This document shows, in pieces, positions 1-6,606 of a stretch of DNA of 9,477 bases. The notes beneath the pieces were generated by a model, which had not been told where the DNA came from, did no database searches, and saw only the letters and a program-made list of their open reading frames with translations. Source of the stretch: JBDUDR01 sp040002845. GTDB taxonomy: Bacteria; Actinomycetota; Actinomycetes; Propionibacteriales; Nocardioidaceae. Both the position numbers and the translations under genes were made by a program. The DNA is taken from positions 1 through 9,477 of the forward strand of contig JBDUDR010000117.1 in the NCBI GenBank assembly GCA_040002845.1, given 5' to 3'. How positions within the stretch are numbered: position 1 is the first letter of the stretch; the number at the start of each line of letters is the position of its first letter.

Positions 1-310
1 GTCACTCCGAGAGATGATGGCTGCTGGCTGCATCAACTGTCGGCGGCTCGCCAACGCGATTGACGAGATCTATCGCGCTGGTGGATTTATTCGTTCACGC
101 GGATGGGGCATTAGGGAGGTACACCAGGTCGGCCAGGGTGATTTGAGATCGCCCGTTGTGAGTCTGCAAATCGTCACATATCCAGAGACTTATAAGAAAA
201 CGAAGGATTCCGGACTCAAGACCACGAAGCAGGGCGAAGGGGGCTATACCCTTTGGCTCGAGCGTGTGGGCCACGGGTTCCTCATAACGAGAATCGATCC
301 GGTCACATGA
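1..310 (+). CDS. DUF6318-like protein, 3' part (5' end outside window)
   Basis: The reading frame is open from base 2 to the TGA at 308-310, with no stop on the left edge. The Met codons at 14 and 17 fall inside conserved-looking sequence, so the true start is probably upstream of the window. The visible ~102 residues carry a CxxC (codons at 29-40), then an 'IYRAGGFI...GW' stretch and an alternating beta-rich tail ending in 'FLITRIDPV'. This C-x-x-C followed by a Y-x-x-GG and GW pattern resembles, from memory, the actinobacterial DUF6318 family, whose members are usually small lipoproteins or secreted proteins of unknown function. The signal or lipobox end, if any, lies outside the window. 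The stop overlaps the next start (ATGA, 307-310), which suggests translational coupling. GC content is clearly lower than in icd. The family call is moderately sure; function is unknown. Confidence 0.7.
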   Translation, partial: SLREMMAAGCINCRRLANAIDEIYRAGGFIRSRGWGIREVHQVGQGDLRSPVVSLQIVTYPETYKKTKDSGLKTTKQGEGGYTLWLERVGHGFLITRIDPVT

Positions 311-1206
311 ATTTCGCAGCCAGGTTCGTCCTCGCCTCGGTTATGGTTTCGCTCGCCGCTCCTATATCCCCAGCCCACGCAGGTGGTGACTCTGGCTGCC
401 CGCCAGGGATGACCCAGGTGCATACCACCTCGACTGGTGTAACGGCTACAACGCTGGTCTGTGTGCCGGGAACGTCAACCAGCGGACAGGGCGAGATAAA
501 TGGTGGACCAGACGGGGACTACACGTACACGGAGGTCAGCTGGCTTCCGGACTGTCCCCAGGTGTCACCGGGCAACCCCGTGGACTCGGCGACCAACTGC
601 ATCTCGGCTCACAACTGCCCGAACCCGCAGCAGGAGCGATGGATCGAGTTCGGCCGCACCGTAACGGTGGAGAACAACGTGGCGACTGAGTTCTCGGCGT
701 GGAGCGTGATCACCACGCAATGCATGACCGACCCCCCAGCCCAGACAGGACCGGTCCTGGTCGTCACCCCTGGGATGATCCTGTCGGCTGCAAAGCGACT
801 CGGCTTACCGGCGCTGGAGGTGCGGGTCCAACCCGCCGGCGAGACCCTGGTGAACTTCCCGACGATCTTCTACACCCGACCCCGACCCTTCGACCACACG
901 ATCACCTTGCTCGGACAGTCCATCGAGGTCCAAGCGCAGCCAGCTGAGTACGAGTGGCTCTTCGGCGACGGGCAGACGCTCTCCGGCAACCGTCCGGGTC
1001 GTCCCTACCCCGCGGAGGACATCACACACACCTACGCCAACGCGCACCTGACGGTGCATCCAAGGGTCGACGTCACGTACTCCATCCGCTACCGGATCGG
1101 GGGCAACGGCTGGCAGCAGCTCGCCGACACGGTGACGGTGCCTGGTCCCGCGGCGAATTTGCGGATCGCCGAGGCAATCCCGGTGCTGTCCGGCAACGGC
1201 CACTGA
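307..1206 (+). CDS. Secreted protein with C-terminal PKD-like domain
   Basis: Protein of 299 aa. I chose ATG 307, not the in-frame ATG 253, because 307 gives a proper signal peptide (a short N-terminus with one Arg, hydrophobic residues 7-20, and SPAHA at 21-25 before a likely cleavage site at 25/26) and the ATGA overlap with the upstream gene. The mature N-terminal half holds six Cys (31, 52, 83, 98, 104, 139), an even number consistent with disulfides outside the cell. No lipobox is visible, so it is probably exported and not lipid-anchored. The C-terminal part (about 170-280) looks like a PKD beta-sandwich: W217-L-F-G-D-G222, then 'THTY' at 240-243 and a repeated-strand tail. PKD domains mediate extracellular protein or glycan contacts. 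No sortase motif, catalytic motif or C-terminal membrane segment is seen. The role is unknown; an envelope role together with the DUF6318-like neighbour is inferred from context. Confidence 0.78.
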   Translation: MNFAARFVLASVMVSLAAPISPAHAGGDSGCPPGMTQVHTTSTGVTATTLVCVPGTSTSGQGEINGGPDGDYTYTEVSWLPDCPQVSPGNPVDSATNCISAHNCPNPQQERWIEFGRTVTVENNVATEFSAWSVITTQCMTDPPAQTGPVLVVTPGMILSAAKRLGLPALEVRVQPAGETLVNFPTIFYTRPRPFDHTITLLGQSIEVQAQPAEYEWLFGDGQTLSGNRPGRPYPAEDITHTYANAHLTVHPRVDVTYSIRYRIGGNGWQQLADTVTVPGPAANLRIAEAIPVLSGNGH

Positions 1207-1331
1207 ACGGCCGCCGCCGCTCTCAGGCCACGACGCACCGCCTGCGGGAACTCGTCTGGCGGCCGGGTATGCGTCAACCCAGCCGGCAACCCGAAACGGG
1301 GCCGAGTTCCAGCGCGTGCGACCCGCGCAGG
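1207..1331 (+). terminator. Possible weak terminator structure after PKD gene
   Basis: The non-coding stretch after the PKD gene contains an 8-bp inverted repeat, GGAACTCG (1247-1254) with CGAGTTCC (1303-1310). Nested inside are GCCGG (1262-1266) with CCGGC (1283-1287), or alternatively GGGT (1265-1268) with ACCC (1277-1280). There is no T-run, which is usual for high-GC actinobacterial terminators, but the 48-nt outer loop is long and the nested pairs compete. I see no small gene here; the plus-strand frame open through it (954-1334) is a shadow of the PKD gene. Treat as a weak terminator candidate only. Confidence 0.25.
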
Positions 1332-1369
1332 TAACTTGACGTCAAGCAATCCTCAGCGACCGGCAGGAG
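1332..1369 (+). promoter_or_regulatory. icd promoter: -10-like TAACTT, 12-bp palindrome, strong SD
   Basis: TAACTT (1332-1337) fits the actinobacterial TANNNT -10 pattern. It is overlapped by the perfect 12-bp palindrome CTTGACGTCAAG (1335-1346), which would sit at about -10 to +5 if transcription starts near 1343. A dimeric repressor bound there would block initiation. The Shine-Dalgarno AGGAG (1365-1369) lies 8 nt before ATG 1378. I see no convincing -35 box. The palindrome and the SD are direct observations; the promoter and operator roles are inference. Confidence 0.45.
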
Positions 1370-1377
1370 CCGACCCC

Positions 1378-2595
1378 ATGGCCAAGATCACGGTGACCAA
1401 CCCTGTCGTCGAGCTCGAGGGCGACGAGATGACGCGGATCATCTGGCGGTTCATCAAGGACCGGCTCATCCACCCGTACCTCGACGTGGATCTGAAGTAC
1501 TTCGACCTCAGCATCGAGCACCGCGATGCTACCGAGGACCAGATCACGGTCGACGCGGCCAACGCGATCAAGGAGTACGGCGTTGGCGTCAAGTGCGCCA
1601 CCATCACGCCTGACGAGGCGCGGGTCGTGGAGTTCGGACTGAAGAGGATGTGGCGGTCGCCCAACGGCACCATCCGCAACATCCTCGGTGGGGTCGTGTT
1701 CCGGGAGCCGATCATCATCAGCAACATCCCGCGGCTGGTACCCGGTTGGACCAAACCGATCGTCATCGGCCGTCACGCCCACGGCGACCAGTACAAGGCG
1801 ACCGACTACAAAGTCCCGGGCGGAGGCAGGGTCACGCTGACCTACACCCCCAGCAACGGAGACGCGCCCGTGGAGATGGAGATCGTCAACATGCCCGAGG
1901 ACGGGGGCGTCGTGATGGGCATGTACAACTTCAACAAGTCGATCGAGGACTTCGCGCGCGCCTCGCTGTCGTACGGCTTGCAGCGCAACTACCCGGTCTA
2001 CATGTCGACGAAGAACACCATCCTCAAGGCGTACGACGGCGCATTCAAGGACATCTTCGCAGAGGTGTACGAGCGCGAGTTCAAGGCCGATTTCGAGGCG
2101 GCCGGGCTCACGTACGAACACCGGCTCATCGACGACATGGTCGCGGCCGCCATGAAGTGGGAGGGCGGCTACGTGTGGGCGTGCAAGAACTACGACGGTG
2201 ATGTGCAGTCCGACACCATCGCACAGGGGTACGGATCGCTCGGGCTGATGACCTCGGTGCTCATGACGCCGGACGGGAAGACGGTCGAGGCGGAAGCCGC
2301 CCATGGCACCGTCACCAGGCACTTCCGCCAGCACCAGCAGGGCAAACCCACATCGACGAACCCGATCGCCTCGATCTTCGCCTGGACCGGAGGACTCAAG
2401 CATCGCGGCAAGCTGGATGGCACTCCCGAGGTCACCGGGTTCGCGGAGGCGCTCGAGCGGGTCTGCGTCGCAACCGTCGAGGACGGCAAGATGACCAAGG
2501 ATCTTGCTCTCCTGGTGGGGCCAGACCAGGGCTGGCTCACCACCGAGGAGTTCCTCGGCGCGCTGGACGACAACCTCCGGGCCACGATGGCCTGA
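1378..2595 (+). CDS. icd: NADP-dependent isocitrate dehydrogenase
   Basis: Protein of 405 aa, cytosolic TCA-cycle enzyme that oxidises isocitrate to 2-oxoglutarate and CO2 with NADP+ and Mg2+/Mn2+. ATG 1378 has an AGGAG eight bases upstream and gives the family's usual N-terminus (MAKI...); the in-frame TTG at 1336 adds 14 residues of no family character. It belongs to the eukaryote-like homodimeric subfamily: the active-site residues fall at the same numbers as in human IDH1, namely S94, N96, R100, R109, R132 (in GRHAHGDQY), Y139, K212, D252, D275 and D279. The signature 'NYDGDVQSD' is at 271-279 and the NADP-contact loop 'HGTVTRH' at 309-315. Length is full and no key residue is missing. 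It appears monocistronic: own SD upstream, convergent gene downstream. Regulation may involve the palindrome at 1335-1346. Confidence 0.97.
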   Translation: MAKITVTNPVVELEGDEMTRIIWRFIKDRLIHPYLDVDLKYFDLSIEHRDATEDQITVDAANAIKEYGVGVKCATITPDEARVVEFGLKRMWRSPNGTIRNILGGVVFREPIIISNIPRLVPGWTKPIVIGRHAHGDQYKATDYKVPGGGRVTLTYTPSNGDAPVEMEIVNMPEDGGVVMGMYNFNKSIEDFARASLSYGLQRNYPVYMSTKNTILKAYDGAFKDIFAEVYEREFKADFEAAGLTYEHRLIDDMVAAAMKWEGGYVWACKNYDGDVQSDTIAQGYGSLGLMTSVLMTPDGKTVEAEAAHGTVTRHFRQHQQGKPTSTNPIASIFAWTGGLKHRGKLDGTPEVTGFAEALERVCVATVEDGKMTKDLALLVGPDQGWLTTEEFLGALDDNLRATMA

Positions 2596-2602
2596 CCCGC
2601 AG

Positions 2603-2616
2603 CCCGCGAACGCGGG
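2603..2616. terminator. Hairpin between convergent icd and GNAT genes
   Basis: CCCGCG (2603-2608) and CGCGGG (2611-2616) pair perfectly, or as a 5-bp stem with a GAAC loop. The overlapping palindrome CGGGATCCCG (2613-2622) offers a competing fold. The hairpin sits in the 36-nt gap between two convergent stop codons, where a bidirectional terminator is expected. There is no T-run on either strand, so it would be a GC-rich, non-canonical terminator. The structure is seen; its function is inferred from position. Confidence 0.45.
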
Positions 2617-2631
2617 ATCCCGACCGCCAGG

Positions 2632-3780
2632 TCAGGATGACGGCTCCGCGTACTCGGACGCGAGCAGGTCGTAGTAGAACAGGTCGTCGTACGTCCCGTC
2701 CCGCATCGGCTCGGACTCGCGACCCGTGCCGAAATGCGTGAATCCGCACTGCTCGGCGACCCGCTGCGAGGCCACGTTGCCGGCGGACGCGAGCAGCGTC
2801 AATCGACGGAGTCCGAGGCCGCCGTCCTCAACAGGGATGAGCCCGTGGCGTACCGCCATCCGAACGGCCTCGGTGACGATCCCTCGACCGCGAGCATCCG
2901 GATGCGCCCAGTACGCGACCTCGCGCATGGACGGGTCGAGCAAGTCTCTGACCATGAGCGAGACCAGTCCGAGACAGACGTCCGTCGCCGGGTCGGCAAT
3001 GCACCAGTGGAACCCGCTCGAGGTGTCGGACTCTGCGACGTTGCGGCGGATGAGGCCGAGCGCGTGCTCCTTGGTGTACGGGCTCGGCATCATCCACAGC
3101 CAGTGCGTGCTCAGCTCGTCGGAGGTGGCCTCCACGACCCTGTGGGCATCCGACTCTCGCCAGGCGCGGAGAGTGAGCCGATCTCCCCGGATCTCGGGGA
3201 CCGGCAACCACGGCGTCTTCGGCTCACGGGAGTCATCGCAGAGCAGGGTCCCCACCCACCCGTCGTGCAGCGTTCCGCGCTTGGCTAGCAGCCTTCGAAT
3301 CTCACCGTGGAATGTGAACCCCAGTGACCAGGCGACGCGACGGGAGGCCCAGTTGCCCACGTCGGCGCGCCAGTGCACCACGGAAAGGCGGCGGTCGCTG
3401 AACCCCCAGTCGAGGATCTGCGTGCAGGCTCGCTTCGCGATCCCCTGCCCACGCGCCCACGGGTGCAAGCCAAATCCCAGATCGGCGGCGCCTGCCTCGC
3501 CGATGTTCAGTCCAACGCTGCCGGCGAACCGGGCGACGCCGGTATCGTCGACCGCCTCGACCGCAAACCCGAACTTGGTCTCCTCACGCCAGCCCGCAGG
3601 CTGGGTCTCCTGAATGAACTTCCGGGCATCCTCGCGCGTGTAAGGCACCGGAACTGTTGTGAACTCCTGGGTCAGCGGGTCGATGCACTGCTCGTAAGCG
3701 TCCTCGACGTCGGAGACCCGATGCGCCCTGAGCGTCACGACACCGTCGGTCAGGACGGGCACGTCCGCAGGAAAATCCAT
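2632..3780 (-). CDS. Tandem two-domain GNAT N-acetyltransferase (RimJ/RimL-like)
   Basis: Protein of 382 aa with two complete GNAT domains in one chain, twice the usual ~180 aa. Domain 1 (about 8-185) opens with 'LTDGVVTLRAHRVSD', has acetyl-CoA motif A R110-G-Q-G-I-A115 and N143-W-A-S146. Domain 2 (about 196-375) opens with 'IRGDRLTLRAWRESD', has R297-G-R-G-I-V302 and N335-V-A-S338. The pattern is that of the RimJ/RimL-type acetyltransferases, which transfer acetyl from acetyl-CoA to protein N-termini or small amines; the substrate here cannot be told. The last motif-A position in domain 2 is Val where Gly/Ala is usual, a mild departure. The ATG at 3780-3778 is preceded by a weak AGCAGGG 7 nt away that lies in a hairpin arm. 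It is the second minus-strand gene after galK but 181 nt away, so probably transcribed separately. Confidence 0.9.
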   Translation of the reverse strand: MDFPADVPVLTDGVVTLRAHRVSDVEDAYEQCIDPLTQEFTTVPVPYTREDARKFIQETQPAGWREETKFGFAVEAVDDTGVARFAGSVGLNIGEAGAADLGFGLHPWARGQGIAKRACTQILDWGFSDRRLSVVHWRADVGNWASRRVAWSLGFTFHGEIRRLLAKRGTLHDGWVGTLLCDDSREPKTPWLPVPEIRGDRLTLRAWRESDAHRVVEATSDELSTHWLWMMPSPYTKEHALGLIRRNVAESDTSSGFHWCIADPATDVCLGLVSLMVRDLLDPSMREVAYWAHPDARGRGIVTEAVRMAVRHGLIPVEDGGLGLRRLTLLASAGNVASQRVAEQCGFTHFGTGRESEPMRDGTYDDLFYYDLLASEYAEPSS

Positions 3781-3961
3781 CGACCAACCCTGCTAGTGAG
3801 CAGGTCCAGTTGGCAAGTGGGTCCGTCCATTGATGGCGACAGGCGGTCTGTTGCTGCCGCAGGGGCGGATGTGCCACAAAGTGTGACGGTGCTGCTGTCC
3901 GTCGGGTCGGCTGACTACCGGAACGTCGCATTTTGCGCTGCTCGACGGGGGAGACGATGGT
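3781..3961 (-). promoter_or_regulatory. GNAT gene upstream region with hairpin over weak RBS
   Basis: This 181-nt gap between galK and the GNAT gene holds no credible gene. Next to the GNAT start, CCTGCT (3789-3794), AGTG loop (3795-3798) and AGCAGG (3799-3804) form a perfect 6-bp hairpin. Read on the minus strand, its 3' arm is the AGCAGG that is the only Shine-Dalgarno-like sequence before the ATG, so the site could be masked in RNA. Also present are a small dyad CACA-AAG-TGTG (3875-3885) and a long-loop pair CCGTCG (3899-3904) with CGACGG (3943-3948) just past the galK stop, a weak terminator candidate. I see no clear -10/-35. Confidence 0.35.
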
Positions 3962-5086
3962 CTAGAGCCGGCGAGCGCCTGGGGAGGGCACCACGGAGTA
4001 CGCAGTCGGCGTCGGCAGGCCCGTGGCCGAGAAGGCGGACTTCACAGCCGAGATGAGCCGACCAGCCTGCTCGGCGTCGACCAGCGCGATCGCGGAACCT
4101 CCGAACCCGCCACCGATCATCCGGGCGCCATACGCGCCGGAGCCCAGGCTCGACTCGACAGCCAGATCCAGCTCTCGGCAGCTGACGTCAAAGTCGTCGC
4201 GGAGCGACGTGTGCGAGTCGGTGAGCAATCGGCCGATCTCGCGAACATGACCCGACCGCAGCAGCGCGGTGGTCTCGAGCACCCGGTCGTTCTCGGTGAC
4301 GATGTGACGAGCCCGGGCTCGAAGAACAGGGTCCACCAGTCGGGAGAGATCCGCGGTGCCGGCATCGCGCAGCGTGCGTACCTCGAGAACGGCTGCCGCC
4401 TCCTCGCACTGGCGCCGGCGATCGGCGTACGACCCGGCAACCAGCGCGTGCCGCGCGGGCGTGCCGATGGCGATGAGGGACAACCGCTGATCCACCAGGG
4501 GCAGCGGAATCTGCTCGAGTGCACCGCTTCGGGTGTCGATCAGCATCGCGTGCGCTGTCCGTGAGTGCATGCTCGCCAGCTGGTCCATCGGGCCGCACGG
4601 CACGCCGACGTACGCGTTCTCCGCCTGCTGGCCCAGTCGCGCGAGGGTAGTGCGATCGATGGCAACACCAGCAAGATCCGCCAGCACCGCGCCGACCGAG
4701 CACTCCAAGGCCGCCGACGAAGCGAGTCCCGCCCCCATCGGCAGATCACCGTCCAGCGCCAAGTCCACACCGGGCAGGACGTGGCCAGCGTCCGTCAAGG
4801 CCCAGACCATTCCGGCCGGGTACGCGGCCCAGCCCAGCACGTCTCCCGGGGCAGTCGTCACCGGAAACTCCACCGGCTCCGGTTCCTGGGCCGAGCGGAC
4901 CGTCACCAACCCGTCATCCCGGGTTCTCCCACGAGCCCGAGTTCGCTGGGCGATCGCGAACGGCAGGACGAACCCCTCGTTGTAGTCGGTGTGCTCGCCG
5001 ATCAGGTTGACTCGTCCCGGCGCCTCCCACTCTGACCACGACGCTGACGCCGAGGCTGACCGCGACGGGGGCAGCGGCTCATTCAT
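3962..5086 (-). CDS. galK: Galactokinase
   Basis: Protein of 374 aa, GHMP kinase family; phosphorylates alpha-D-galactose with ATP to galactose 1-phosphate, the entry step of the Leloir pathway, in the cytosol. All family hallmarks are seen: the galactokinase signature around G24-R25-V-N-L-I-G-E31-H32-T-D34-Y35 (sugar-binding Arg, Glu, His and Asp), the ATP-loop motif 'LPMGAGLASSAALE' at 115-128 (GLASS instead of the commoner GLSSS), the catalytic Asp D168 in 'GPMDQLAS', the galactokinase-specific 'SHTSLRDDFDVSC' at 291-303, and the third GHMP motif 'MIGGGFGGS' at 323-331. Length is normal. No galT, galE or regulator is next to it in the window. No Shine-Dalgarno precedes ATG 5086-5084; a CATTGT seven nt upstream suggests a leaderless start. 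It is divergent from the CNNM/CorC gene, with a large dyad between them. Confidence 0.96.
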   Translation of the reverse strand: MNEPLPPSRSASASASWSEWEAPGRVNLIGEHTDYNEGFVLPFAIAQRTRARGRTRDDGLVTVRSAQEPEPVEFPVTTAPGDVLGWAAYPAGMVWALTDAGHVLPGVDLALDGDLPMGAGLASSAALECSVGAVLADLAGVAIDRTTLARLGQQAENAYVGVPCGPMDQLASMHSRTAHAMLIDTRSGALEQIPLPLVDQRLSLIAIGTPARHALVAGSYADRRRQCEEAAAVLEVRTLRDAGTADLSRLVDPVLRARARHIVTENDRVLETTALLRSGHVREIGRLLTDSHTSLRDDFDVSCRELDLAVESSLGSGAYGARMIGGGFGGSAIALVDAEQAGRLISAVKSAFSATGLPTPTAYSVVPSPGARRL

Positions 5087-5093
5087 GAGGTCG

Positions 5094-5099
5094 ACAATG
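5094..5099 (-). promoter_or_regulatory. Candidate galK -10 box (leaderless start)
   Basis: On the minus strand CATTGT is followed by 7 nt and then the galK ATG. It keeps the A at position 2 and T at position 6 of TANNNT. The 16 bases before the ATG have no purine-rich ribosome site, so a transcript beginning at or next to the ATG would explain the start. The match is poor at position 1 and no -35 is evident, so confidence is low. Confidence 0.3.
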
Positions 5100-5114
5100 G
5101 CGACCCAAACCGCC

Positions 5115-5169
5115 GAGACGCCAGTTGTTCGGCGGATTTCCCGGCGTGTCGAGGATCAAATGGCGTCTC
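5115..5169. repeat. 16-nt imperfect dyad in galK / transporter divergent region
   Basis: The left arm GAGACGCCAGTTGTTC (5115-5130) and right arm GATCAAATGGCGTCTC (5154-5169) are inverted copies with 14 of 16 positions matched; the outer 9 bp (GAGACGCCA / TGGCGTCTC) are perfect. The spacer is 23 nt. A second inverted repeat, CCGCCGA (5110-5116) with TCGGCGG (5129-5135), overlaps the left arm and is mutually exclusive with it if folded as nucleic acid. The dyad is centred near 5142, between the candidate galK -10 (5094-5099) and the candidate forward -10 (5198-5203), where a shared operator would be expected. The dyad is seen; the regulatory role is inference. Confidence 0.6.
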
Positions 5170-5197
5170 ACCGCGAGGGCCGCTGCCGCGGGTCCAC

Positions 5198-5203
5198 TAC
5201 GAT
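5198..5203 (+). promoter_or_regulatory. -10 box TACGAT for leaderless transcript
   Basis: TACGAT matches TANNNT and is followed by exactly 6 nt and then ATG 5210, the geometry of actinobacterial leaderless promoters in which transcription starts on the A of ATG. No recognisable -35 hexamer lies about 17 nt upstream. It would drive the leader ORF and the CNNM/CorC gene. Confidence 0.5.
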
Positions 5204-5209
5204 CGGCGC

Positions 5210-5269
5210 ATGGCCGAGCCCCTCAGACCGGGGTGCCGTCACCGGGGGACCCTGGAGGCATCACGGTGA
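5210..5269 (+). CDS. Possible 19-aa leaderless leader peptide
   Basis: ATG 5210 to TGA 5267-5269 encodes MAEPLRPGCRHRGTLEASR. It starts 6 nt after the -10 TACGAT, and its stop overlaps the GTG start of the CNNM/CorC gene (GTGA, 5266-5269). The Shine-Dalgarno GGAGG of the downstream gene (5254-5258) lies inside it. The arrangement would let ribosomes finishing the leader re-initiate on the transporter gene. The peptide is basic with a single Cys, has no membrane segment, and has no homology I recognise. It may act through its translation more than its product. It could also be chance, given its length; the combination of promoter spacing and stop/start overlap is the only support. Confidence 0.4.
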   Translation: MAEPLRPGCRHRGTLEASR

Positions 5270-6606
5270 GCGGCACGTTGTTGAACATCGGACTCGTCGT
5301 CGCGTTCGTCATGGTGGGCGGGTGCTTTGCCGCTGCCGAGCTCGCCTTGATCTCACTACGTGAGAGCCAGGCCAAGCAGCTAGCCCAGCGCGGGCGACGC
5401 GGCCAGATCGTGGCGGACCTCAACAAGGACCCGAACCGGTTTCTCGCCGCTGTCCAGGTCGGGGTCACCCTCGCAGGGTTCATGTCCGCCGCGTTCGGTG
5501 GCGCAACGCTGGCCGGCGATCTGGCCCCGGTGCTGGCTGGATGGGGACTCCCCGAGGGCCCGTCGGAGGTCGTTGCGTTGCTCGTCATCACCTTGCTGAT
5601 CTCGTTCCTCGCGCTCGTGCTCGGCGAGCTGGCACCCAAACGGCTGGCGTTACAGCGCGCCGAGTCGATTGCGCTGGCTGTGGGGCCCACCATCGATCGG
5701 CTGGCCCGGTGGTCGCGTCCGGTGATCTGGCTGTTGTCGGTGTCCACCAACCTCGTGGTACGCCTGCTCGGCGGAGATCCCAACATCAGCCGCGCACATA
5801 TCACCGAGGAGGAGCTGCGCGATCTGGTGGCGACCCACGAAACGCTCAGTGAGGAGGAGCGACGCATCGTCGAGGACGTGTTCGAGGCCGGGGACCGCCA
5901 GATCCGCGAGGTGATGATCCCTCGGACGGAGGTCGACTTCCTCGACTCCTCGACGCCCGTGTCCAAGGCGGTCAAGGTGGCGCTTGACCAACCACACTCC
6001 CGGTATCCGGTGATCCGCGGCTCGTCTGATGACGTGATCGGCTTCGTACACGTTCGTGATCTGATCGCACCCGAGATGTCGGGGCGCTCGGTGCGGGTCG
6101 GTGACATCGCTCGCGAGGTCTTGATGCTGCCATCGACGCGGCAGCTGCTGGCGGCCCTTGCCGACATGCGGCGCGAGGGGACTCACCTGGCGATCGTGGT
6201 GGACGAGTACGGCGGCACGGACGGCATCGTGACGCTGGAGGACCTGGTCGAAGAGTTGGTTGGCGACATCCGCGATGAGTACGACGCGGACGAGATCGAG
6301 ACGACTCGCAATGGCGGCGAGATCGAGGTCGACGGACTGCTCAACCTTGACGACTTCGAGGACGAGACCGGGCTGGAGCTGCCCGATGGCCCGTACGAAA
6401 CCGTCGCCGGCTATGTGATCGCTCAGCTCGGACACGTACCCGGGGTCGGTGAATGTGCGGACTTCAACGGCCACCAGCTCCAGGTCATCGCCGTGGACGG
6501 CCGCCGGATCGCCCGGGTCCGGGTGACCGCCCGGGTTGCGGCCGCCGGCCCCGTCGAGGCTGAACCGACCCAGGATGATGCATTGGGGCAGGCAGAGGCA
6601 CAGTAG
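5266..6606 (+). CDS. CNNM/CorC (HlyC/CorC) family membrane transporter
   Basis: Protein of 446 aa from GTG 5266, chosen because GGAGG (5254-5258) stands 7 nt upstream and the protein then starts with the family's short N-terminus and first membrane helix; the in-frame upstream codons from 5125 are not family-like. Domain order is typical: a DUF21/CNNM membrane domain (1 to about 180; hydrophobic helices near 5-30, 62-90 and 103-122, the conserved G120-E-L-A-P-K-R126, then about 135-168), an acidic helical linker 'TEEELRDLV', a CBS-pair domain (about 215-335, with 'MIPRTEV' and 'VVDEYGGTDGIVTLEDLVEELVGDI') and a CorC_HlyC C-terminal domain (about 350-422). The family moves or controls Mg2+ and other divalent cations (CorC/MpfA/CNNM); older names call it hemolysin. 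The final ~25 residues are a non-conserved acidic tail whose DNA forms half of an inverted repeat. Possibly coupled to a leader ORF. Confidence 0.92.
   Translation: MSGTLLNIGLVVAFVMVGGCFAAAELALISLRESQAKQLAQRGRRGQIVADLNKDPNRFLAAVQVGVTLAGFMSAAFGGATLAGDLAPVLAGWGLPEGPSEVVALLVITLLISFLALVLGELAPKRLALQRAESIALAVGPTIDRLARWSRPVIWLLSVSTNLVVRLLGGDPNISRAHITEEELRDLVATHETLSEEERRIVEDVFEAGDRQIREVMIPRTEVDFLDSSTPVSKAVKVALDQPHSRYPVIRGSSDDVIGFVHVRDLIAPEMSGRSVRVGDIAREVLMLPSTRQLLAALADMRREGTHLAIVVDEYGGTDGIVTLEDLVEELVGDIRDEYDADEIETTRNGGEIEVDGLLNLDDFEDETGLELPDGPYETVAGYVIAQLGHVPGVGECADFNGHQLQVIAVDGRRIARVRVTARVAAAGPVEAEPTQDDALGQAEAQ

Noticed and set aside
253..306. Upstream in-frame start for the PKD protein at ATG 253
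   Set aside because: It would put 18 polar residues before a clear signal peptide and lies deep inside the preceding gene. ATG 307 fits export and the ATGA overlap.
1342..2403. 353-codon minus-strand open frame antisense to icd
   Set aside because: Low-complexity Arg/Val/Asp-rich translation produced by the codon bias of icd on the other strand. icd is unmistakable and full length.
3373..4056. 227-codon plus-strand open frame across the galK/GNAT gap
   Set aside because: It reads antisense through both real genes and shows no family character or start signal.
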